A stretch of 10,111 bases of DNA from Propionibacterium sp. (GCA_022837595.1 JALHFX010000114.1:1-10111), one strand, 5' to 3'; numbered from the stretch's first letter, positions 1 through 6,601 are shown. The notes: generated from the letters alone by a model not told the origin. Made by a program: numbers and translations.

Positions 1-363
1 GCAGCAACACTGATCCTCATGATCGCCGCCGTCAGAATCCACGGGGCCTACGGGCCTGCACTAATGGACGACGGCGCTGCCGGCACAATCACAGGCGAAA
101 CGAACCGGCCGGCCCTGATCCGTGCCACCATCACAGCTAGCTAGCGCACCCCGCCCTGGGCCGAACTCACCCAATTCGGCACACTACGTCCAGCCACGGA
201 CGAAGCGAACGTGATCTTGCGGGAACGATTCTGGAACGAAGATGCCCTCCAGCTCGGCATGCGCGCGTCAGCCCTGCTCGACTACGCCGAACTCATCGCC
301 AGCGGCAACCCCCGCCAACACGAACTCATCGCCAACGAGCTCCGCGCCGACCACAAGATCTGA
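1..363 (+). pseudogene. Unrecognised 3' gene end with an in-frame TAG
   Basis: The reading frame is open from the left edge to a TAG at 142-144, then open again in the same frame to TGA at 361-363. The part before the TAG reads through ILMIAAVRIHGAYGPALM to IRATITAS. The part after it begins RTPPWAELTQFGTL, has a helix-like acidic and leucine-rich stretch (LGMRASALLDYAELIASG) and ends NELRADHKI. Both halves have a natural protein-like composition, so the simplest reading is one gene interrupted by a CAG-to-TAG change, although two genes are possible because the second half has an in-frame GTG at 211 and ATG at 259. I do not recognise the family. The 5' end lies outside the window, so neither length nor function can be given. 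Confidence 0.4.
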
Positions 364-408
364 CACGAATACCTGGCTGACAGGCGGTGATGATGCTGAG
401 GTAATCCG

Positions 409-430
409 GGTGAAGAATCTTGACTTCACC
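409..430 (+). promoter_or_regulatory. Short hairpin just before the 433 start codon
   Basis: GGTGAAG (409-415) and CTTCACC (424-430) are perfect inverted arms around an 8-base loop, ending two bases before the ATG at 433. There is no T-run, so a terminator is unlikely. It could hide or present the translation start, or be an operator. No clear Shine-Dalgarno sequence is visible besides GTGAAG inside the left arm. Confidence 0.3.
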
Positions 431-432
431 GC

Positions 433-720
433 ATGGGTACCTATTCGGACACCCGCACCGCGATGGTCTCGCGAACACGCCAGGCCGCCCAATGCGCGGC
501 CCTACTGATCGGCTTACCCGTATCCCTGCACGTGGTATCGTCACTGACCCATGCCCGCTTCGGTGTCTGGCCAGCGGTCTTGATCACCTTGGCCATTGGC
601 ATCTGGTTGTCAGTGTTGAACAACCGCTGGGTGGCGGTGAAGCAGAAATCGGGACCATCAACAGTTCAGACCCGGCCACCCGACGAAGGATTGATCAAAA
701 CGGCCATGGGAGAAATCTGA
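433..720 (+). CDS. Small two-helix membrane protein, function unknown
   Basis: This 95-residue protein has a short polar N-terminus with several Arg residues, a hydrophobic segment at about residues 18-38 (AALLIGLPVSLHVV within it), a short loop, and a second segment at about 44-63 (WPAVLITLAIGIWLSVL). A polar tail of about 30 residues follows, with lysines and prolines. That pattern predicts a membrane hairpin. I chose this frame over the longer overlapping frame that opens at 420 because that one translates here to Arg/Pro/Gly/His-rich sequence typical of a shadow frame. A second in-frame ATG at 463 (residue 11) is an alternative start. The next gene begins 44 bases after the stop in the same direction, so co-transcription is likely. 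No named family is recognised. Confidence 0.55.
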   Translation: MGTYSDTRTAMVSRTRQAAQCAALLIGLPVSLHVVSSLTHARFGVWPAVLITLAIGIWLSVLNNRWVAVKQKSGPSTVQTRPPDEGLIKTAMGEI

Positions 721-764
721 CCGATACCCGTGCGCAAGCTCCCAGGCTGAGCGATGATCTGTGG

Positions 765-2003
765 ATGGAGACCGAGCCACTGTCGTTGACCATGGCTGGC
801 GAACTGGCCCAGGCGGTCAGATCTGCTGCCGAGCGGGAAGGCCTGCGACCATCGGAATGGGTGGTGCGAACAATCAGTGCCCGGCTCACCCACGACGATC
901 AAGGCGATCGTGAGCCACCCCCCAATACCGGGCGCGCAGACCCATGGGAGGACGTGACCGACCCGAGCGGAACCTTCACGGTCACTCTGCCACGGGGCTG
1001 GCAACACGACTTGGCGGTCGTACCCGCTGGGTCCAGTGCGGTTTCGGTCTTCTCCGCCACCAGCCCGGATCAATCGACGACGATGAGTTCAGGCGATCCC
1101 GAGGTGACCGCATTCGCCGAGCCCGGGCCGATGGCTGTCTTCGCCGGCGCCCCGATCCGTCCGGCAACTCCAGCTGACCAGTTCGCGGCGGAGTATCTGC
1201 AGCATCGTTACGGTCAGCGGGAGAGCTTCGTGATCTTGGGGGCCCGTCCTTCACCGGAATTGATCGCCAGGGCCCAGGAACGCGCCCGCCAGGAGGGTTT
1301 CCCCATGCAGTGGGTCACCGCTGCCCAGATGACCGCGCAGTACATCGAAGCCGGGCGACGAGTCGGCGTGGTGGCGCTAATCACGACATCCGGTGGCCAG
1401 GGCATCTGGATGGCTGAAGTTGCCCAGGTCGTATCCACCGACGATCCCACCCTATTCGTCCCCGACCTGCTCCGAGCCATCTCCTCGGCCCGGCTCACCC
1501 CGCAAGGACAACAGCGAATCGCTGCAGAACGCAACATGCGCCAAGCCCAACACGACGCAAACATGCGGCAGATAGACATGAACACCATCACCATGAACCA
1601 GCGGCACCAGCAGAACATGGCGAACCTGCACAATCAGGCGACGGCACATCAGCAGCGGATGGGCCAGATGCAGGCCACCTGGGACGCTCAGAATGCCAGC
1701 TGGGCGAGCCGTCAGGCGGGTGTGGATGCTTCGCACGCCGCCTATATGGGTGGCATCCGCCAAGAGACACCCCATGGCGGGCCCGGCGGGGCAGATCAGC
1801 AGCGTGACTTCGTCAACATGATCCGCGAGGAACGCACCGTGGTGGACGCCGACGGGTATGACCGTCAGGTGGAGGCCGGTTTCGACAAGTATTACCATCG
1901 GCAACACGACGACTCATGGATCGGACTGGAACAACACCAGGACATACATGATGTCCCGGGCATCAACCCGGACGATTACTACGAGACCCCGTTCCGGAGT
2001 TGA
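765..2003 (+). CDS. RHH-like, PsbP/DUF1795-like and Met/Gln-rich helix protein
   Basis: This is a 412-residue protein of unknown function. Residues 5-43 look like a ribbon-helix-helix unit: a short strand EPLSLTM, a helix AGELAQAVRSAAEREG and a second helix from SEWVVRTISARL. Residues about 63-246 begin WEDVTDPSGTFTVTLPRGW and resemble the PsbP-like/DUF1795 alpha-beta fold; this assignment is by pattern only. Residues about 250-312 form a helix very rich in Met, Gln, Asn and His, followed by a Gly-rich linker. The tail (355-406) contains VVDADGYDRQVEAGFDKYYH and ends near INPDDYYETPF. No signal peptide or membrane segment is visible, so it should be cytoplasmic. The frame stays open upstream to 420, but I place the start at ATG 765 because the upstream gene occupies that region; no strong ribosome site is visible, and ATG 792 is an alternative. 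The RHH part suggests dimerisation or DNA binding, and the upstream membrane protein suggests a two-gene unit. Confidence 0.7.
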   Translation: METEPLSLTMAGELAQAVRSAAEREGLRPSEWVVRTISARLTHDDQGDREPPPNTGRADPWEDVTDPSGTFTVTLPRGWQHDLAVVPAGSSAVSVFSATSPDQSTTMSSGDPEVTAFAEPGPMAVFAGAPIRPATPADQFAAEYLQHRYGQRESFVILGARPSPELIARAQERARQEGFPMQWVTAAQMTAQYIEAGRRVGVVALITTSGGQGIWMAEVAQVVSTDDPTLFVPDLLRAISSARLTPQGQQRIAAERNMRQAQHDANMRQIDMNTITMNQRHQQNMANLHNQATAHQQRMGQMQATWDAQNASWASRQAGVDASHAAYMGGIRQETPHGGPGGADQQRDFVNMIREERTVVDADGYDRQVEAGFDKYYHRQHDDSWIGLEQHQDIHDVPGINPDDYYETPFRS

Positions 2004-2070
2004 GCCAGCCTGTCGGTCAACCCCGGCGTGGGCCACCCGAACCACAGGACATGGTCGGATCAAACCTCAG

Positions 2071-2149
2071 CCTGAATCCGCCGATTCTCGCCTACTTCGC
2101 GCCCCCCACATGGGTGCCCCTCGCTAGGGCGACCATCGGTGGATTCAGG
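2071..2149. repeat. 79-bp unit with 22-bp imperfect inverted ends
   Basis: CCTGAATCCGCCGATT at 2071 continues to 2092. Its reverse complement recurs at 2128-2149, where the right arm ends TGGATTCAGG. The arms match at 19 of 22 positions and enclose 35 bases. No target-site duplication is visible at the edges. It could fold as a long stem as RNA, or be the abutted ends of an insertion sequence or a MITE-like relic. It lies just downstream of the IS5 transposase remnant (which reads leftward), so it may be that element's end. Confidence 0.5.
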
Positions 2150-2172
2150 TTATGTCGCGACACGATTCTCAG

Positions 2173-2380
2173 GTTCTGCTCGGTGAACAACACCTCGCCC
2201 AACTTGCACTTCTCCAGCAGGTGCCGAAAGTCCAGCAACGTGGTCGCATCGGGAACCTGCTCGACACTAAACCTGCGCATCGCATAAGAGTCATAGATCG
2301 CGTCTTCGACGCCCGCATTAGACAGCGAGAACCACACGTGCAACAGGTACATCCGCAGCATGGTCTCGACAGGCTTGGCC
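2173..2380 (-). mobile_element. IS5-family transposase fragment
   Basis: On the minus strand about 68 codons match the N-terminal part of IS5-family transposases: PVETMLRMYLLHVWFSLSN, then the typical acidic-Tyr stretch VEDAIYDSYAMRRF, then VPDATTLLDFRHLLEKCKLG and LFTEQN. A full protein has roughly 300 residues or more and carries the DDE catalytic residues further on, so those are missing here. The first residues of the family (before PVETML) are also missing, replaced by unrelated sequence. The frame stays open to 2092 but the last residues do not look like transposase. This is a doubly truncated, inactive relic. Confidence 0.85.
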
Positions 2381-2729
2381 TGTCGCGCGTCAGACAAAGT
2401 AACCAGATCATCAGCGTGACCTGCTGGATTGCTCACCCGAAGACGCATGAGAACCTCGTTCGCGGCGACGACAAGGGCGGTCACACACAGGTGGGTCGCC
2501 GTCGAGAATCGCCAGCATGTCCGCATCGTCGTGGTATTCGAACCGCAGCATGACCCGCGCTCGGCACTCAAACCGATACCCGCGCCAGCGAGCGGGCGCC
2601 GATGCTGCGAGCGTTGCCGGCCGTGTGAGCAACCGGACCGCCGATGAGCCCAGAAACGCGCCCGCCCGTGCTGACCGATATCGGGCAGTAATTCTGATCT
2701 CTGAACACAGACGTATCGCGGCCTCTAGA
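2381..2729. other. Unassigned stretch between IS5 and TetR relics
   Basis: I see no intact gene here. On the minus strand two overlapping frames give protein-like fragments: RVMLRFEYHDDADMLAILDGD from about 2555 to 2493, then TALVVAANEVLMRLRVSNPA in another frame from about 2481 to 2422. Together they might be one frameshifted gene remnant, but I cannot name a family. No promoter, terminator or repeat stands out. Confidence 0.3.
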
Positions 2730-3180
2730 TCACGTCGAACGGGCCTTCAGTAGATCGATTTCGTCGCGGAGTATGGTCAAGGCTTCCTGTGGCGTCGTTG
2801 CTCCGATGAGCACGCGTTGTGTGAGCCCGTTGCTCAAACTGACCAGCCTCTCGGCTTCACTCGGCGGGGCGCACACGGAGGCAAGCAGTGACGATGCCTC
2901 CTCGACCGTACCTCGATTAGCGTCGCGGACGATCTCCCCGATCTTCGGGTCAACAACACCTCGCGCGAGATACGCGTACCACACCGCGGCGCCGCGCCTG
3001 AAGGCCTCCGTCTGCGGGATCGGCTCCGTGAGCAACTCCACCAGACTCGACCAGGCGTCGAGCGAACCCACCCGATCCGAATAGGCCCTCGAGGCCCCCG
3101 CGACGATCGCCCGGCACCCTCGCATATGAGTTCGTCTTTCGAAGCGAAGTAATGCTGAACACGCCCGCCCGAACTCCCTC
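2730..3180 (-). pseudogene. TetR-family regulator, 5'-truncated and frameshifted
   Basis: Read leftward, the remnant begins inside the helix-turn-helix of a TetR repressor: SSGGRVQHYFASKDELI matches the recognition helix and following turn of the family. The frame then shifts between about 3105 and 3125, and the ligand-binding domain continues in another frame as CRAIVAGASRAYSDRVG to the stop at 2730-2732, with LLTEPIPQTEAFRRGAAVW and a C-terminus LRDEIDLLKARST. An intact protein would have about 190 residues; roughly the first 40, including the first two DNA-binding helices, are absent. It lies back to back with the alpha/beta hydrolase at 3198, a common arrangement in which the regulator controls its neighbour. 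The loss of the HTH start and the frameshift make it non-functional. Confidence 0.75.
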
Positions 3181-3197
3181 CCCCGACCACCACCCAC

Positions 3198-3791
3198 GAT
3201 ATTCAGACCGACTTCGGTGTGGTGCGCGTGTACGAGTGGAGCACCCCGGACAACCAGGACACGATACCGGTCGTGCTGGTGCCAGGCCGGTCCTCCGGAG
3301 TCCCGATGTGGTCGGCGAACCTCGAAGGCTTCACGCAGACGCGCCGAGTGCTGGGGTTCGACGCGCTCGGCGATGCCGGCATGTCTATTCAAGCCGCACC
3401 GTTGCTCTCGTTTGAGGATCAAGCGGCATGGATCGACCAGGTACTCGACCAGATCGCCCCTCACGGGGTCCATCTCGTCGGCCACTCGTTCGGCGGCGCG
3501 ACCGCCGCAACCTACGCGCGACTGCATCCTGAACGCGTCCACTCGCTCACCCTGCTCGAACCGGTCTTCACGTTCGGCTACCCACCACTGAGCATGCTCT
3601 GGTGGGCGACGGTTGCCTCCCTGCCTGCCCTCCCCGATCGCGTCCGCGAACACGCGCTCAGTAAGATCGCAGGCGGCCCCTACGACGGCACCGACCAGGT
3701 ATGGCAGAACGCAACCCACTCTTTACCGATGCAAGAAGCCGGCCCACTCGGCATATTCCTCGAACAGTTCTGGACCACGGCCGAATCCTGA
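3198..3791 (+). pseudogene. Alpha/beta hydrolase, truncated at both ends
   Basis: The frame codes for the N-terminal two thirds of an alpha/beta hydrolase. From a GTG at 3219 it gives 190 residues: VRVYEW, an oxyanion-hole region PVVLVPGRSSGVPMW (residues 17-31), the strand VLGFDALG, and the nucleophile elbow GHSFGG (88-93, Ser90). A hydrophobic cap region follows. Codons upstream of the GTG (HDIQTDFG, from about 3198) also look like family sequence, but no earlier start codon precedes the TGA at 3156, so the true 5' end seems lost. The protein stops at 3789-3791 and lacks the acid and histidine of the catalytic triad found further on in about 270-residue relatives. IS110 debris begins 45 bases later. 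A residual protein could be made from GTG 3219 but should lack hydrolase activity. Confidence 0.7.
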
Positions 3792-3836
3792 CAACGTTGT
3801 CGCGCGTCACCGAAGTTGTCATCACCGGCACCGCAG

Positions 3837-4013
3837 CGCTACCGGCTGGCCGATACCAAGAGCGACGCATTCGATGCCTACGTGTTGGCCGACACCTTGC
3901 GGTTGCAGCACCCGCAGTGGCGGCCGTTATCGATGCCTTCGCCACAGACCGCGCTAGTCGCCGCGCTGTCGCGGGACCGGGAACGGGTCACGTTCATGCA
4001 ACGAGCAGCTTGA
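3837..4013 (+). mobile_element. IS110-family transposase fragment
   Basis: The plus frame reads RYRLADTKSDAFDAYVLADT then LRLQHPQWRPL and ALVAALSRDRER, ending FMQRAA at TGA 4011-4013. The pattern K-x-D-x-x-D-A-Y-V-L-A-D-x-L-R followed by H-x-W-R-P-L is characteristic of the N-terminal RuvC-like (DEDD) domain of IS110/IS1111 transposases, at about residues 90-150 of a protein near 400 residues. Both the start and the C-terminal serine domain are missing. It directly abuts the IS1380 relic on the right and the hydrolase relic on the left. Confidence 0.75.
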
Positions 4014-4017
4014 TCGG

Positions 4018-4387
4018 CCGGGACACGGTCGGGTCGGACGCGATCCGGCCGAAGATGCCGGGCTCGTCACGCAGCGCGGTGATGTCGGCCATGCAGTCCC
4101 CGCTCAATGCCAACCTGATCGCCAGATCGCAGGTGATCTTGCCCGGATCGTGCACCACGAACGGTTTGCGCCACCGGGCCGGTTGCGCCGATAACACCCG
4201 ATCCAGGCCAGTCGCCCGGACCGTCTCCACCAGCAACAGGCCACCGGTCTGCCCAACAGCAGGCATGTCGGCGAGGTCAACATGAACACGGGATACCAGC
4301 CGTTATGTTTCGCCTCGAAGGTGCTCCTTCTGCCTGGTGGATCCGGACTCTCGCAAGTCCTATCCTCCCAAGCCGGGAGCACCTTCA
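4018..4387 (-). mobile_element. IS1380-family transposase fragment with leader
   Basis: On the minus strand the frame gives PAVGQTGGLLLVETVRATGL, then WRKPFVVHDPGKITCDLAI, LALSGDCMADITALRDEPGI and FGRIASDPTVSR, a strong match to the N-terminal third of IS1380-family transposases. The preceding residues (NGWYP, then RVHVDLAD) lie in two frames, so there is an indel near 4290-4296. The bases from 4317 to 4387 are probably the element's leader and hold an 11-base inverted repeat. The gene breaks off at about 4018, before the catalytic DDE residues, where it meets the IS110 relic. Non-functional. Confidence 0.85.
4317..4386. repeat. 11-bp perfect inverted repeat in the IS1380 leader
   Basis: GAAGGTGCTCC (4317-4327) and GGAGCACCTTC (4376-4386) are exact reverse complements separated by 48 bases, just upstream of the transposase start region. 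On the minus strand the loop contains GACTTGCGAGAGTC, itself a short inverted repeat. This may be a regulatory leader structure or a remnant of the element end. Confidence 0.5.
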
Positions 4388-4434
4388 CCTACTCAACACA
4401 CCACCCGCGGGCACACCCCTATGAAAGCCCGAGG

Positions 4435-5064
4435 CTAGCTCGCCGCCGATGCGGCTGCGGCTGCTCGGGCAGAGACGACATCGCGGACGGACTTGACCAC
4501 CCAGTCACGCTTGGACAGCTTGCCTTGGACGGCGGCCCGCTGTCGCCAACCGAGCTCAGGAGCCAGTTCAGCAGTGAGGGACAAGATACTGGCCAGACCA
4601 CCGAGCACGACTGCCCGGGTGGACGCCTGGTCCGGGTCACGCAATCCCTGAGCGGCCAAGTCACGAATTCGTGCCAGATGATCAAGGTCAACCACCTGGT
4701 AGCGAGCCCCGAGCAGATCGGAGGTCGATGTCATCTTCGCCCACCCGTTGCTGACCAAGTCGCCCAGCGCTTGATTCATGTAGACATTGCGGGCATCCGA
4801 CAAGATCCTGGCTGGACGCCGATCGGGTTGGTGTTCCAAAATCCCGAGCATGATGTCCAGCAGCGGGTCCTCGGTGGGTCGTGAATCGTGCACCAGCACC
4901 TTCTTGTCCACCAGACTGACTCGTTCCTGCAAGGCCAGTTCAGCCAGTACTCCGGCTGCCACGGCGAGAGCAAGGTTGCCGCGTCGTCGCCGGACCCGTC
5001 CGGTCTTGGGATTGATGGCCAGCAGGGTGATCTGATGTGCTTGTCCCAGGCTTGCATACCACAC
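4435..5064 (-). CDS. GPP34 (GOLPH3/Vps74-like) family protein
   Basis: The 209-residue product resembles bacterial GPP34-domain proteins, related to the eukaryotic Golgi phosphoprotein 3, which binds phosphatidylinositol-4-phosphate; the bacterial role is not established. Typical features in order: LLAINPKTGRVR (14-25), the hydrophobic helix LALAVAAGVLAELALQERV (31-49), a strand plus DSRPTEDPLLDIML (60-73), the middle helix MNQALGDLVSNGW (96-108), RYQVVDLDHL, and STRAVVLGGLASILSL (148-163). The length is close to the usual 210-230 residues. The only available start is GTG 5064, because TAG lies two codons upstream at 5068-5070. No good ribosome site is visible and IS256 debris lies immediately upstream, so the first residues and promoter may have been replaced. 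The long open frame among broken neighbours argues for a recent or ongoing function. Confidence 0.75.
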   Translation of the reverse strand: MWYASLGQAHQITLLAINPKTGRVRRRRGNLALAVAAGVLAELALQERVSLVDKKVLVHDSRPTEDPLLDIMLGILEHQPDRRPARILSDARNVYMNQALGDLVSNGWAKMTSTSDLLGARYQVVDLDHLARIRDLAAQGLRDPDQASTRAVVLGGLASILSLTAELAPELGWRQRAAVQGKLSKRDWVVKSVRDVVSARAAAAASAAS

Positions 5065-5137
5065 AGCCTACGATCTGCCGCCACAAGGGCGCAGCGTTGG
5101 CTGGACGGCAAATCGATAAATCTGGGACGATGGCGTC

Positions 5138-5435
5138 CCCGATCTCCACCGGCCCGAGCTCGGTCCACACCGTCTTGGTCCGGGAACCGTTGCGCTCGTT
5201 CCCGCCGCGGTCAGCGGCGAGTCTCCCCGGCCACTCACCATGCTCGTAGCCCAGGTGCTCATCCAACTCGGCCTCAAAAGCTGTCTCCAGCACCTGCTCG
5301 GTTAACCCCGCTGGCGGGCTTTCCCGGCCCGACCATGGACACCCCCTCAACGCGGGCCTGCTCGATCAACTGCGCAGCCACCCAATCCGATGCCGCCTTC
5401 CTTGGATGGGCCACATCGATAATCGTGGTGCTCAC
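5138..5435 (-). mobile_element. IS256-family transposase fragment, frameshifted
   Basis: Reading leftward from GTG 5435, with GGAAGG upstream as a possible ribosome site, the frame gives STTIIDVAHPRKAASDWVA, QLIEQARVEGVSMVGPGK, and then an indel near 5305-5325. The next frame continues GLTEQVLETAFEAELDEHLG, YEHGE, GGNERNGSRTKTVWTELGPV and EIG. The motif L-T-x-x-V-L-E-x-A-x-E-x-E-x-x-x-H-L-G-Y followed by G-N-x-R-N-G is diagnostic of IS256-family (Mutator-like) transposases. About 100 of roughly 400 residues remain and no catalytic region survives. After 5138 the sequence is unrelated until the GPP34 gene. Confidence 0.85.
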
Positions 5436-5835
5436 GAGAACCTGCCTTCCTCGCCGGGTCCTATCCCGGCGTGTCGGGCCAGACCCACCCACCGTTTCTC
5501 TGACAGTCCCCGTCGCGGAGCGCGGAATCGCTGGTTTGCGCTGGCCAGTACCTAAGCAAGATGACCCGTGATGCACCAAGGGCTCCCCCGGTCTAAGCGA
5601 GCGTCCTAGCCTCAGGACGTCTCCGGCACTGGACGGGAGGAACGGAAGAAGCACAACCGTCAATTAATGAGCTGCCACCGAGAGCTTGTGCTTGGACGCC
5701 CTGTCGGCTGACTGACCATCGACTCACTGAGCAAAAGCTTGCGTCAATCTTGCCGGTCTTAAGCGAAATACTTGCCGCGACATCGCCGCTAAAAATAGCT
5801 TCTCCGGCGTTTCCGCTAGTCAGAACCATGTTCAT
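5436..5835. other. Gene-free stretch between IS256 relic and tRNA genes
   Basis: No convincing gene is present. A 6-base perfect stem CGTCCT/AGGACG with a 6-base loop lies at 5602-5619. CGCCG (5781-5785) and CGGCG (5805-5809) could pair around a loop and are followed by TTT on the plus strand. The 5' end of the IS256 element should lie near 5440-5570, but I cannot identify its terminal repeat. The local base composition near 5660-5810 is less GC-rich than the flanking genes. Confidence 0.35.
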
Positions 5836-5910
5836 TGGTGGGCGATACTGGGTTTGAACCAGTGACCTCTTCCGTGTCAAGGAAGCGCGCTACCACTGCG
5901 CCAACCGCCC
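5836..5910 (-). tRNA. tRNA-Val (GAC)
   Basis: The reverse complement folds as a full cloverleaf: acceptor GGGCGGT pairing with ATCGCCC (one G-T pair), D arm TTGGCGCAGTGGTAGCGC, anticodon stem CTTCC/GGAAG with loop TTGACAC (anticodon GAC), and T loop GGTTCAAACC. CCA is encoded after the discriminator A, at 5836-5838, unlike the other three tRNAs here. It is the last gene of the Gly-Cys-Val cluster, and its 3' end faces the IS graveyard. Confidence 0.95.
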
Positions 5911-5934
5911 ATATATTGAGTTGTCCTGCAAACG

Positions 5935-6005
5935 AGGTGGGTACCGGATTTGAACCGGTGTACACGGATTTGCAGTCCGTTGCCTCGCCTCTCGGCCAAC
6001 CCACC
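5935..6005 (-). tRNA. tRNA-Cys (GCA)
   Basis: The 71-base gene on the minus strand has acceptor arms GGTGGGT/ACCCACC, D-arm start TGGCCGAG, anticodon stem ACGGA/TCCGT with loop CTGCAAA (anticodon GCA), and T arm ACCGGTTCAAATCCGGT. The discriminator is T, as in other cysteine tRNAs. CCA is not encoded. It lies 24 bases upstream of tRNA-Val(GAC) and 51 bases downstream of tRNA-Gly. Confidence 0.95.
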
Positions 6006-6056
6006 ACGCGAGAGCCTGTCTCACGAGAGCCGTGGCCTTGCGCGAGACGCTCTCCG

Positions 6057-6129
6057 AGCGGACGACGGGATTCGAACCCGCGACCCTCACCTTGGCAAGG
6101 TGATGCTCTACCAGCTGAGCCACGTCCGC
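6057..6129 (-). tRNA. tRNA-Gly (GCC)
   Basis: The 73-base gene on the minus strand has acceptor arms GCGGACG/CGTCCGC, D arm TGGCTCAGCTGGTAGAGCA, anticodon stem TCACC/GGTGA with loop TTGCCAA (anticodon GCC), and T arm GCGGGTTCGAATCCCGT. The discriminator is T and CCA is not encoded. It is the first gene of the leftward Gly-Cys-Val transcript. Confidence 0.95.
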
Positions 6130-6190
6130 ATCTTTTATTTTCATCTTGCGACTTCCCGAAGGTTTGTGCCTTCGTTCTGGCGCATGGAAA

Positions 6191-6219
6191 ACCATAGCCC
6201 ACTCCCCGAGAGTATGCAA
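6191..6219 (-). promoter_or_regulatory. Probable promoter of the Gly-Cys-Val tRNA cluster
   Basis: On the minus strand TTGCAT (6214-6219) and TATGGT (6191-6196) are spaced by 17 bases, a plausible sigma-70-type -35/-10 pair. Transcription would start near 6184, about 55 bases before tRNA-Gly. Confidence 0.45.
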
Positions 6220-6299
6220 AACAACTGACAGCAGAGGTTTGTAACCACATCGCGTTCTGTTCGCGAGCCATCACCAACAGTGACCAAATCCAATCAGGT

Positions 6300-6329
6300 T
6301 TGGCGTAGCAGCGATTATTGGGCTAACGT
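6300..6329 (+). promoter_or_regulatory. Probable promoter of tRNA-Val(CAC)
   Basis: TTGGCG (6300-6305) and TAACGT (6324-6329) are spaced by 18 bases. Transcription would start near 6336, a few bases before the mature tRNA 5' end at 6342. Confidence 0.45.
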
Positions 6330-6341
6330 AGGCGTCCGCAG

Positions 6342-6413
6342 GGGCGATTGGCGCAGTGGTAGCGCGCTTCGTTCACACCGAAGAGGTCACTGGTTCGAAC
6401 CCAGTATCGCCCA
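6342..6413 (+). tRNA. tRNA-Val (CAC)
   Basis: The 72-base gene has acceptor arms GGGCGAT/ATCGCCC, anticodon stem CTTCG/CGAAG with loop TTCACAC (anticodon CAC), and T arm CTGGTTCGAACCCAG. It differs from tRNA-Val(GAC) at only five positions, two of them a compensating pair in the anticodon stem and one the first anticodon base. CCA is not encoded (CCC follows the discriminator A). It is transcribed away from the Gly-Cys-Val cluster. Confidence 0.95.
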
Positions 6414-6601
6414 CCCACGAATACTGCCATGACAAGGCTAAGCACCACGCAAGCTGATTTCTGGTCGATTATTCTCTCCGTCACATCGGTACAGCATCAG
6501 GTGCCGGATCATTCTCGAACCAATCCTTACGTGCTGTTCCACAAGTTTGTGTCGGGCGTTCGCGACGAATAGACCCGGTTACCGAAGCACCCCCGTGGTG
6601 A

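Noticed and set aside
420..764. N-terminal extension of the 412-residue protein to ATG 420
   Set aside because: The extra 115 residues are Arg/Pro/Gly/His-rich shadow-like sequence, overlap the hydrophobic 95-residue gene and add no recognisable domain.
1500..1700. Met/Gln/His-rich stretch as a DNA repeat or CRISPR array
   Set aside because: It is low-complexity protein-coding sequence with no fixed DNA repeat unit or regular spacing.
5816..6277. Long reading frames on both strands through 5816-6277
   Set aside because: They are shadows of three tRNA genes whose cloverleaf folds explain the sequence.
6460..6574. Short plus-strand frame ending NPYVLFHKFVSGVRDE, considered as an integrase tail
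   Set aside because: No integrase motif is visible, there is no start codon with a ribosome site, and the fragment is too short to assign.
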